A DNA stretch of 64,000 nucleotides from Ulva prolifera (lineage: Eukaryota > Chlorophyta > Ulvophyceae > Ulvales > Ulvaceae): the NCBI GenBank assembly GCA_023078555.1, contig CM041203.1:2895981-2959980 (forward strand), in the 5' to 3' direction. Both the position numbers and the translations under genes were made by a program. Below the pieces are notes generated by a model. It searched no databases. It worked only from the letters and a program-made list of their open reading frames with translations, and was not told the DNA's origin. Numbering within the stretch: position 1 is the first letter of the stretch; each line of letters opens with the position of its first letter. Positions 36,171 to 47,144 of the stretch are shown here, piece after piece.

Positions 36171-38619
36171 ATGTCCAAATTCAGCCAGGAAGCATGTGAT
36201 AATGTTCTCGGCAAGGTTGACATGTCTCAAGCTGGGATTCAGGGAGCATCAGCGAAGCTACTGTTCTGGAAGCGGAGCGCCGTGGAGGTTGTTCGGTGCT
36301 GGGAGCGTGCATTTCAGCGTGCAGACATGGACAAGCGCCTCAGCTTGATTTATCTCGTCAATGACGTTGTCCAGACCAGCCGGAGGTCCGGCAGAGAGTA
36401 TACTGAAGCATTCCACAAAGCCTTGCCTGAAGCCTTCCGGCACATGATGAAGCATTCGGACGAGAAAGTGCAACAACGGCTGAAAAAGCTAGTACTAGTG
36501 TGGAGAGATCGCAACGTATGGGGCAACAAGGCGCTGGGGATTTATCTGGACATGGTACGGGGTGTGAGTATCACTGCATCGCCAGAAGTGCGCCCAGCCA
36601 ACCAAGCTGCACCACAGGGCTTGCCAGACCCAATTTCAGCTGCCGCGGGCTTATTCCGCGAGCTACAGCAGGCCCAAGCTGCAGTTCAGCACGCAACCAG
36701 TGCGGAGTCGTCAAAAGCCACGTCTGTGAAAGACTTGCCGGCATCTCAGGTATGTTTGAAAATGTTTGTAGACCCGGCCACCATCGTCTGATGCAGACAT
36801 GGGGCCATGTGAAGCTGCCCAACGAGATCCCAGCATTGACACATTTCGTGATTGGCCTGGTTTGTAGGACGGCATGACGCTGGCACAGCAGCAGAAGGTA
36901 GAAGAGCAGGTGGCAGCCCTGGAGAAACTCATCGGGTGTCGGCAGAAGCACCGGCGTTTGCAAGAGACTTTGTGCAAGGAGCTCCAGCAGCTTGCAGAAA
37001 CTAGCGCCACCCAGCTACAGGCTTGTACACAGTTGCTGCAGCGGGACAGTGACAGGCTGAAGGACCTTCAGAGTCGCTTGTCCACTGTGCCAGATGTCCC
37101 GGGAAATTCTCTCGACGCCGATGTACGACTCTCTCACAGCTCTTTTTCTCGGGCCATCACGACGCCAATCTGTAGGCAGTGCCTCGTAGCGCTGGCCTGT
37201 GCCTGGAATATGCGGTGCATGCAACTCTTCTGCTACCGTCATGCAGCAACCCGTGCTCTGCTTCAGCCAGATCACTGCCATGACAATATTATCCCCCTGC
37301 AATGGAATCAGGACACACCAGCATGTGTCCCTACGTTGTGTGAAGCCTGCTGTATATTGTGTGTGGGCAGACACACTTTCACTGCTGCGTTTGCCAGGCA
37401 CACCATGCAATGTCTGAGGGGTGCATGTCGTTCATCAACTGCCCCTATTCGTCGTGTCTGTAAAGAGCTTCAGCACTGCCTCACCACTGTAGCCGCTGTC
37501 TTCGGGTTGGGGTCCCCCTCACTGCAGAGCCAGTGTCATTGCGCAGCGGGAGAGCTGATCGAGCACTACAGTCCACTGTCAAGGGTGATCTGTCCAGGTC
37601 CTCTGACGATCCCACTCATGCGATGCGAATTGTGTCCACCAACCCCAGGAACCTTCGTCCAAACCTGCCTTTGGACTCCTACATGCAGTTCTGTACAGCC
37701 CATCTGGACAGGTCCATTGATGTGCTGCCATGGCAAACAACACACATTTGCAGTCTCCTGGACGTCCACCGAGCATGATGTCATGGTCTCCCGCAGATCG
37801 TTCATCTACATCGTCGTCTCGTCCTGCGACCCATCGTCAACGGTGCATATAATGCTGTCGCCAAAAAGTGGCTCTCATGCAGGCGGGCCTCAACGCACGA
37901 AGTTTAGCTGCGGCGGGTATCCCGCCATCCGCACCAGACCTCATGAGCGGCTCAGTTGCAGTAACCACACCCCCCGACAGCCAGCCCATGGCAGCAGCGT
38001 ACAGCATCGACACTCCATACACGCCCTCCGCCCCGGTGCCACTCAGCGACACAGCTGCTGCTTCCACCCCGGCGCGCGGAGGGCGCTATGACCCCCGTGC
38101 GAGAGCGTCTGCTGGGGCAGCTGCGGCACACACCGGGACCGCTACTGCCGCGCAGCCGCCCGCTGTGGCCGCGTCACCGCCGCCAGACGGCACAGACGTT
38201 GAGGACATGGACCTAGCAAAGACTCTGGCGAGTATGGCGCCCGCAGAGTCAGCCGCACTTCTGGAGTCAATCATGCAGGAAGCACCTGCGGTACGTCACC
38301 ACTCACTGCCTCTATTGGCAGCAGTGTGTGCGACGCCAGTGGTCGCCTTGAGGCTGCACGCTCGGCTGTGCACATGGTCGAGCGTCAGCTGCACTCGGGA
38401 CGCCAGATTGTGCCCTCGCGTGTGTGAGCGCCAGTTGGCACAAGGTAGTGCGCCATACCCTGCACCCTGCTATGGCGAGCCACAGTTTCTGGTGGTATTT
38501 GCTTATGAGACACAACTGTATCTGATCATGGAATTAATTGCGCCGTGCAGGAGATCGTCCAGGAGTTTGGCACAGCCCTCGTGCAGCAGGCTGCAAGCAC
38601 TCAGCAGCAGCACGGCTGA
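36171..38619 (+). CDS. CID-domain protein, RPRD1/Rtt103-like (436 aa)
   Basis: Exons 36171-36749, 36868-37122, 37883-38290, 38551-38619; 193+85+136+22 codons, all phase 0. Residues 1-135 form a CTD-interacting domain: MSKFSQEACDNVLGKV, then LIYLVNDVVQTSRRSGREY, and LKKLVLVWRDRNVWGNKALG near the end of the eight-helix fold. Such proteins bind phosphorylated repeats of the RNA polymerase II C-terminal tail and help in CTD dephosphorylation or termination. Residues about 195-275 are a strong coiled coil (EEQVAALEKLIGCRQKHRRL...), as in the dimerising segment of RPRD1. The third exon encodes a disordered Pro/Ala/Thr-rich part followed by DMDLAKTLASMAPAESAALL, a conserved-looking helix. Intron 2 is unusually long (760 nt) and stays open in the exon-2 frame to 38091, so a retained-intron product is conceivable. 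Confidence 0.88.
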
Positions 38620-39724
38620 GGATGCAGGGCCCCGGCCGCGCATAGTCAGTTTGCAACGATGCACAAGGCTGAATGTCATGCAGCAGAGCTCGATTGTTCA
38701 AGGCACACGCCACTGAGCGGGAAAGGGCCCGGCATCGTTCAAAGGCAACAAGCAAAAACTGAAACTGACTCTTAGCTTGCCGTGACCAATGGCTGTTTCA
38801 CGTAACTACTTCCGTGCCAGGAGTCCGCTCAGATTTCGTACTTCCACATAGACGCAAGGTGGTGGTCGTGCGTTGCTCTGACTTGCTGCAAGGCAGTATT
38901 CCATGGCCATGCCAGCATAAGAGTCGCCTTCTCTGGAGCTTGATTGTTCATACAGCGGCTGTACACATTGTAATCACGTTGTTATCATGCGTGTGTGCCA
39001 ACCTGACCAAGTTTGTGTGCAATCGCATATAGTGCTTGTGCATTTTAATGATGAATTCGTGCCTGACACTGCAGAGTGGTGCCTAAATCGATGCAGAAAG
39101 GGAACCAACTGGTTGCCGGTTTTATGACAAGCGTCAAAGGTGCAGGCAATTTGTGGGCGTAATCAATTTATTCAATACATGCATTGTGCACTCACATGCA
39201 GTGCATGGCACGTGATACAGGATTAATTGTTTAGTGGTGGATTGTATGACTTGAGTAGTTTTGATTGTAGAGCATCCAAACACAGCCACGTGCAACAAGT
39301 GAATGCCACACATAGCCAGGCTGCTGTTCACTAACCGGTCTATTCAGTGCTGGGCCACGCAAGGCTTGCAAACAGGCAGTGCCGCAGGAACTGGATGTGT
39401 CGTCCAATGCATGCTTAAGTTCACATTTGCTTGCAAGCAGAAACAATGTAGAACCGAATCAACGCGCCCCGCCACACGAAGAGCGCGCAGTGCTTTATGA
39501 CGTGCGCTTTCTCCCACGCACAAATACATGCGCATTCGCAGATTTGAGAATTTTTCAGGCCTCACTCCCATGTAGCTACACGTGCACAAAAGCATGGTAC
39601 CAAGGCGCTCCAATATGTCACTACCCTGCTGTCCGTGCTGTGCATCCCACCCTCTGCACTGTTGGGAATCGTCCTCGCATGGGGGCATCTTGCTTGCGTC
39701 GAAACTGGTCTGTGGCTGTGTCGG

Positions 39725-39774
39725 GGGTAAAGTAAAGTAAATCTGAAGGGGTTCTTGTCTCATCTGTGCGCAGC
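39725..39774. repeat. short dispersed repeat, copy 2
   Basis: GGTAAAGTAAAGTAAATCTGAA followed directly by GGGGTTCTTGTCTCATCTGTG. The first half recurs at 22877-22903, the second half at 1787-1815. Confidence 0.5.
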
Positions 39775-40747
39775 TGCCGGCAGCCCAGAGCACAAGTGGG
39801 GGCTCATGGTGGCACCCTGTGCGCCGGGCTTGTGGCTGACAGCTAATGGGTGGCATATTTTTGGTACCGCCTCAGCGGCGGGAGTGGTGTGTGGGTGTGT
39901 CTCGGCAACGGTGATTTGGGTGCGGGGTTGGTGAGCGGCGCTTGCTCGGCTGGTTCTTGTGCACCATCAGAGGTGGCTTGTTTCTCTTTCAAGTGTTGGA
40001 CGATGCTCTGTGAACTGTGGCCGCATATGCAGGGGTGTGTGATCTATAGCACGCATCCCCTTTGCTCGGAATCTCTGGCGCCCACTCCGCCCTTCACAAC
40101 CCGGCGTTCATCATCTGTGTGCTACCGGCCGGTCGCTGTGCTGGAGGTCTGCAGGTGGCCTCCATGCGTGCCACTGCTGGCAGGCTGGGAGGCGGGGCTT
40201 CAGGCTGTGTGACCTGTGGCGGCCGGTGCCAGGCGACATGCTTGATATCCGGCGTCCGCGGCAGAAACTAGACACAAGACTGCGTGTGCGATTTAAGTGC
40301 TGGGGTAGATCAGTTTGGTGGAGGCTGAGGGAGGTACGATGTAATCAATGCAGAGTCAAACAGGAGTATTCGACTTAGGTGTGAGGGCGCTATGATGGGC
40401 AGTGGCCGGCACCGCAGGTGTGACGACATGAAGCTGCCCCAGAAATTCTGATCGCAGCACTTGCCACACGTTCGTGTGCGCGTTCCCTGGGGAAGTGGGG
40501 TGCGGCCTGCTTCACTTTAACTGCTTCAGCATGTATGTGCGTGCGTCGCACGCCGTCTCAACCACCCACCCCTATGCCGTCTCTCCGAAGATACTGCAGA
40601 TGCGTCTGCCGGCAAGGAGAAGCAGCATACCTGTCACAAAGCCCCCACGGCCTGGCCCGCTGCCCCGAAGCCCCGACAGAGAGACCAGCAGCCTAAGGGA
40701 GGCAGACTGCCAGCCAGAGACCACACGCACGGAAATGATGATGCCCC

Positions 40748-40765
40748 GGGGGGGGGGGGGGGGGG
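40748..40765. repeat. 18-nt poly-G run
   Basis: Eighteen consecutive G, followed after CACC by a further GGGGGG. Prone to sequencing length error and to G-quadruplex formation. Confidence 0.9.
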
Positions 40766-42067
40766 CACCGGGGGGTCGGTTGAATCTGAGGGCTGACCAC
40801 AATTACTACATACGCACTGCGTGTACTGCGTTTGTACATCATAGCGCCAAGGCAGCAGCACAGCAGAGCACATTGCAGGGAATGACACACCCCCATTGAG
40901 TCAGGATGACAGGATCTGTAGATGCTCTCTGTAAAACAAAGTCAAGGTACAGAAGGAAGACGTTCACAAAGAACATATGGTCAGATTTGTAAGAGAGCAT
41001 TTAGTCCGGTCTATTTTCACCTCCCAGTTCTGCTTACGCTGATGCAGGTCTGGTGCTTGATCTGAGCTTCAGGAGAGCTTTGATGTCTTGTCTGCTGTTG
41101 TCATGTTGACTAACATGCAGGCTTGTTCACACCAGGCTGGGCATATGTGGTGAGAAAGGGCCGCGAAAAGGAACACTGGCTGAGCCACAGGTGCTCGCGG
41201 TGTACGGCATTCAACATTACGCTTCCTGAGGCAGCACGGAAGCCCCTCGCTCATCAAAAGAGGAGGCCGTGAACTCAGCCAGCCTTTTGAAATGCATGTG
41301 CGGACATTCACGAACGAGCTGCAAGGAGGGTCGCTTCATAGCCGCCGATGTCACTGGCAATGGCACTGAATCACTGCAGTGGGCCTGGCGTTCCGGAGCT
41401 AGCAATGTCGAGGCCGTGACGTATAGGCACCTGCAGCATGTCTCCAGTGAGCGTCGCATATGCATTTACCAACAGCAAAGGCAAGGAGCCTCGAGTCGGA
41501 CGATTTCGACCCTCCACCTATACCATGGGCCACCCAGCCCTAGGCTGAATCATCCGTTGCCACAACTCGTGCACCTATGAGCTGGAATGGTGGGGATCCA
41601 GCCGGATCCGGGTCTGATACGGGGTGCCACGAAAGGTGACGGTGCACTGCGTGCTCGACAGCATGTTGCCTCGCCAACTCGGTGTCACGAGGTACTGGTC
41701 CAACAGCTGCGGGAGCACTGCAGTTGTGGCCCAGACCTATCTACCACTCATCGCACACTAGTCGCGCCGCCGAGCGTACAACAGAACGCTGCATGGACTG
41801 TATTCTTGTGGCACATGGGGGCTTGAAGTGACCCGGCGTTCCGCTCGGAATGCCGGAGCTTGCTCGCGAGCACCCCGCACGCTATGTGGGCTGATATATA
41901 GGCAGCTCCCAAGGGTGCAAACGAATAACAAAGCATAAGCCTTTCATCTTTCATATCGATTTTGAAACGGTCATTGTTCCGCGAGACGACACTGTATTTT
42001 CTCACCCGGGGCGCACCGGAAAGCATCTCTTGACACTCCACTGTTGAAAAGCACGAACATTTTCACA

Positions 42068-45000
42068 ATGCAGAAGGCAAAGAATATTGCAAAGAAGGTG
42101 ATGGGCAAGGGCGGATCGTCGTCTCCGTCCGAACCGACATCATCCCACTTCGAGCGCAAGCGTTCCTCCTTCTCGTCTGCGTCATCGAGCAGCGACCTTG
42201 CAGCTACTGGCGACCATCTCACAGGTAATTCGCATCGTGCAGCCCCACAGGTCCTCCACGTGTCCTCTGTGTTGTCTGTCAGTCGAGACAGCAGCGAGAC
42301 GGGTAGCATGGTCATCTGTTGTATCGTGCACGTGGGTCGAAAACAGTTCACATGTTTGCCAGTAATCATATGGCGTTCCGCAACTGGGCCATGCATGAGG
42401 CACCTCTGCTTGGCTACGTGGCTATGGCCACATGTGGCCACATAGCGATCATGAAACCGTGTGCGGGAGTGCTTCGCTCGCCGCTTAACCTCAGCGAGCA
42501 TCGACCAGCGACCTCTGCGTCAGCGTCGCAGCTTGTTGACGCGATCATGTTGCATGTGGTTTGGTGGAATCTGCGTCGTAACTTCAGCTATGTAAAATTC
42601 TTGCCGGCAATCGAGTGCAGACCAAATGTGCCTTTTCAGTCTGAGGCTGTTGTCTCAGCAGACCGCCCTCCAACCGACTCTGAAGTTTGTACAGCTTCGC
42701 ATGCCCAAATGACTAATGCGTTGCATACACCGGTGTTCAGATCAGTCAGCCTGGTAAGCTGCCCCTGCCTGACGACCAAGCCCTGTCCATGCAGATTCTG
42801 ATCCCAAGGCTGTCGCAGTCGGTCTGCCAGACGTTGGCAAGGTGACTCAGACCGCCACCTACACCGACACCACTATCAAGCACACCACCCGAGACATGCC
42901 GGTCGGTGAGGTCGTGGACAAGGCAGAGCCCGGTGTGGGTGTAGCCCCGGTGGTGCGCCCCTCTCCTCTATCCAAATGATCCCTGTGTTGGGGCAAGTGA
43001 TACTTTGTGTACGTATGTGCCTGCGATGCGTATTCAAAACATTGGGCGGTTGTAGATGGAGCAGGTCACAGTTCCCAAGGTCACGATGGTTGAGGAGACC
43101 GTGCTTGTGCCTGACGTGAGGATTGAGAGGCAGAAGAAGATGATGCCAGTCACGGTTACCAGGCTGGTGCCTGTGCAGCAGCAGGAGGTTGTTATGAGGT
43201 AGGCTTGCGCTTCTCAAAGCAAGCCCCAGCCAAGTAGACACTTGCACGTGGCCGCTGCTTGGTGGATCACATCACATGAATATTGTGCTGCACAAGTTGT
43301 CCTTGCCAGACAATGCCGCCATGCACACCGTCTTGTTTCCGTCGTCACTCCGTCTGTACTTGATCTGGGTCAAGTTGACATCAGCTCTATGATTCAGGAC
43401 CGAGGATGTTATCCGTGAGGAGGTTGTTATGGACAAGGAGTATGTCGAGAAGCCCATCACCGTTCTGAAGCCAGTGACCACTGATGTTCCCAGCTTTGCG
43501 GAGCAAAAGGTAAACCCTCACCCCTGACCTCAACACATGCCTGCCTACTCCACCCTCATTTGTGGGTCATGATACGCCAGATGCATTCTTACATCTGGCC
43601 TTGTACATTTCAAAGCCTTGGCGTCCTGGGTGTTTCTATTGTGAACAAGTCAATGCACACCTCCACGCCAGTTGCGCCAACAGCCAATGTGATCAGGATG
43701 TCTGTGACCTGACTTCAAGAACAAGTGCAGGTGATGCTGCCTCGCCCGTACGAAGTCATGAAGAAGGTAAAGGTGATCCGCCCCGAGAATGTGTACGAAG
43801 ATGTGAAAGTGCAGCAGCCAGTGGCCCGCAAGCGCACTGTCAAGGTCGTGCGTCCTGTAGTGAAGCGCAAGATGGTGACCGTACAGCGCCCTGTGCCGTA
43901 CACAAAGGCTGTCAACATCACAGTCCCGGAGCTGCGTGAGGGTCATATGGAGATCCAGGTCCCTGTGACAGAGGACAAGGCTGTTGAGTATCACGAGCCG
44001 GTCACTGTCATCCGTAAGGGTACGTTGGTTTTCCACGACTTATCTGGCAGCCCATTACATGAGTGTTCTATTTTCTGTATGATTGTTCCACATCGAGTGT
44101 GGTCTAGGCTATGACGTCCGCATTGACAGCATATGTGGATACATTATTTTGGTTGCAGGTGTTTGGTTGCAGGTGGTTGCAGGTGTTAGCATCCTTGTGT
44201 TGTTGCAACACACACTGCCATACTGATATGACTGACCATTGATGGACATGCAGGTGATGATGAGGGTGTGCAGCCCGCCACAGGCACACACGACGGTATG
44301 GCACTGAAGCCAGCTGCTGAGAGTGATGTCATGAAGTTCAACAAGGAACGGGATGTCAGGGACATTCCAGTCGGCTTACCATTCACGGAGATGGTTAAGA
44401 GGGTGCAGAACTTCTCTGTGACTAAACTTGAGACCGAGGTGGCTGATTATCGCGAGACCTGGATGCAGCCAATGCAGGTGCCTACCCCTGATGCAAAGAT
44501 TGTTGTCAATGTTTATTGGAATGGTTTCTTTTAGCTCACTGTGTATGTTTATAGCTTGCACAATGATTTGTAGTGTGTGGAAATCTGGGTGCTGCATCTG
44601 TACATCTGTGCAGCAGCTGTGACGGGATGACTTTGGCAGGTCTTCTGCACGGGCGTGATGCTGTTTGCAGGTCCAGCAGCAGCAGTACACCATGGAAAAT
44701 GTGGAGGTTGAGGTGACTGAGACAGTCATGGAGGAATTTGAAGAGGAGATTGAGGAGATCCTCTTGGAGGATACCATTGTTCCTGTGGTGGTGTGTTCCT
44801 CCCCAGCCGGGCTTGTATGTGCATATTGCGACCATTATTCCTGTGTTTTCATACGAATATTAATGGCCGTCTGGAATCGCATAATCAGCCGGGCTTGTAT
44901 GTGCATATTGCACTGTAAAGTTTTAAATCACTGCCATAAACCACAGCCATCACCGAGCTCCTGTTGTCGTGATGTAGATGTATTCATGAGTATGATGTGA

Positions 45001-46489
45001 ACCGATATTTATCAGTCCCAAAAGATAGGGACCTGTGTCAGTGTCCGAATGTCAAAGAGTGGAGTATGCAGGTGACTGTCCTGCCTGAAGTCGAGGAGGA
45101 GTGGCCAATTGTGAAGGAGCGTGCTGAGGAGGTTTGGACAAGCGAGGTGACACTGGAGCCAGAGAGCACCACTGTGCCGGAGCTTGACACCAAGCTCGTT
45201 TCACAGGAGATTCCCAGATCCATCTATGTCACTGAGCAAGTGCAGACACCGGAGACCGTAAGCAAGACCGTCATGGTTGAGCAGGTGAGTATTTATTGTT
45301 GGTTTTTGAAGTGTTGCAAATGCTGGATGTTCTGATCTGATCACGTCCGCTGTCTGCTCACAGCCCACAGCCTGTGAGTTGTAGAAAACCGCGTGTTGTC
45401 AATGAGGCTGTCTGCCAATGCTACATTGGGGCCAACCTTTTTCCACAATAAGTGATGCTGTGTATGTAGGCGTTCACCGAGAACAGACAGATGTCTGTTG
45501 AGGTACCTGTTGAGGGTACCAGGGAGATGAAGGTGCAACGGCCTGTCATCACCAATGAGGTGATTGAGGTTGAAGGGGTTGCTGCCCGCGAAACAATCGT
45601 GCACACCCAATCTGTTGAGGATCATGTCGAGCGCATGCCTGAGGATCTCGTGTCCCACAAGGTCAAACAGGTTTCCTACCAGACAGCCCAGACAGTCATG
45701 AAGCCCACAGCTGTGGAGGCACCTGTCAAGGTTGAGGGTGATGTGGAGGTTGTTGGTGTAGCAGACAACGACTTTGTGCGCCACGCGGCCGAAACGTGCG
45801 TCACTGTATCCCTCGTCGTACCACGATCGAAACCCTTGTGCATATGGTTCATGATTAAGACGACGATGTGCTACTGTACCATTGCAGCACCATCAGCATG
45901 CTCTTGCGCACTTGCTTTTGCACAAATCATGTGATTGTGTGCGGGAATAATAATGGTGTTCACCAGTATGTGGTACAGAATTTGAGGTTGAATCGATATA
46001 TGCAGGACCAAGGGTCTTGACACACAGGCTGGTGTGCATGCACACGGCCATATTGTAAACCACCATCTCCCTCCCCAGATTGGGTCTGCTGAGCTTGGCC
46101 AGAATGTCTCGAAAGTCACCCCAGATGCACGCCTGCCTGGCACTGTCCTCCCAAGTGCCATCGCTGCTGGAGAGGATGGGTTCCTTCGCTCTGAAGGCAG
46201 TGTCGACGCTGCCAAGGACATGGTCGGTCAGCCTGCCATGGTTGGTGCTACCATGCCTGGTCGTCAATCGTCTGTTGGTACCAGTGTATCCAGTCACGGT
46301 CCTGGTGTTACAGCAGTTGTGCTGCCCACCGATGTGCCAACCTACACAAACCAACATGTCACTGAAACTGATGCGGAGGTTCGCATTCTGCAGCCTAACG
46401 ACCCAGTGATGTCCAACGCTGATGCGACAGGCGAACACAAGTCAAAGAAGGGTCTCTTTGGGAAGATGAAGAGTGCACTCACCCCTTAG
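42068..46489 (+). CDS. Val/Pro-rich membrane-skeleton-like protein, alveolin/articulin (epiplastin) type (741 aa)
   Basis: Ten exons: 42068-42224, 42795-42952, 43056-43198, 43398-43509, 43731-44019, 44254-44477, 44671-44790, 45072-45284, 45470-45795, 46006-46489 (742 codons with stop, all phases close). The basic/Ser-rich start MQKAKNIAKKVMGKGG leads into a central region (residues about 105-525) of repeated short beta-type segments alternating V/P with charged residues: VTVPKVTMVEETVLVPDV, KVIRPENVYEDVKVQQPV, VKVVRPVVKRKMVTVQRPV, VEVPVEGTREMKVQRPV. Such VPV-type cores define alveolins, articulins and other epiplastins, which assemble into a sheet under the plasma membrane or alveolar sacs. 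The C-terminus ends SKKGLFGKMKSALTP, similar in charge to the N-terminus; both could be membrane-contact amphipathic helices. No signal peptide or TM helix. The repeat is looser than a textbook alveolin, so the family call is inference. Final-exon boundary chosen because only 46006 restores phase. Confidence 0.72.
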
Positions 46490-47144
46490 GTACCTGGTTG
46501 TCCGCCACATGCCTACCTGGGCGGGTAGATGGGGTAGTCACGCCCCAGACGTTGCTGCCAGTGTGGTTTCCAAGACACAAGTGGTACATTTTGGGTGTCT
46601 TTACCATTCTCTCTGTCTGTTTGCAATCCCGCGCCAAAAGAAATTCTTGACACGTCAAAAAGGTATGTCACAATGTAGGGCTAAATGGTTAATAAGTGGT
46701 GTAGTCAAGAACATTTGTTCAATATTTGGTATGGTGACATGGATTGCATGTTGGATATGGAGGTCCAGGCCTTACACATCCGAGTCACTAAATATCGTGG
46801 TGCAACAACCAATGTAAATCAACTTTTCCAAATTCCTGTTAACAGCCTTCACCTTTGCAATATGCCCAGTACCTTGTATCCATGCTATCAGTTGTTACCA
46901 ACATATGATACAGTAGCACATGCTCACTTAATTGTGAATCCATGCCATCAAGCTCACACACCCCAATTACATACATTACAACATTGTAGCACAGTTTCAC
47001 ATACAGCAGAAGTATCAACAAAATCACACTGCACATTTTTCCAATCTCAGACAGATTTGTCCACCTCACCATGGCTAATACAAAATGTTTGTTCCTGCCC
47101 TGCTTACACTGTAACCAGATCATTGGCACAACCCTCACACAACT
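46490..47144. other. convergent 3' intergenic region
   Basis: Lies between two convergent stop codons and is noticeably AT-richer than its flanks. No coding exon is supported; presumably it holds both 3' UTRs and polyadenylation sites. Confidence 0.5.

Larger units (their letters stand above)
38620..42067. other. intergenic, no gene recognised
   Basis: About 3.4 kb between the CID gene and the VPV-rich gene. Contains a dispersed repeat fragment (39725-39774), an 18-G run and GT-rich stretches. Plus-strand frames around 41269-41580 and 41587-41826 have no recognisable content and no consistent exon chain. Confidence 0.5.

Noticed and set aside
36874..38091. 405-codon frame as one uninterrupted exon
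   Set aside because: A frame-correct splice from 37122 to 37883 gives a coherent C-terminal region ending at 38619; kept only as a possible retained-intron form.
44478..44534. Exon continuing to the stop at 44534 in the VPV-rich gene
   Set aside because: Splicing after ATGCAG at 44477 to 44671 keeps phase and continues the repeat; the extension NVYWNGFF is unlike it.
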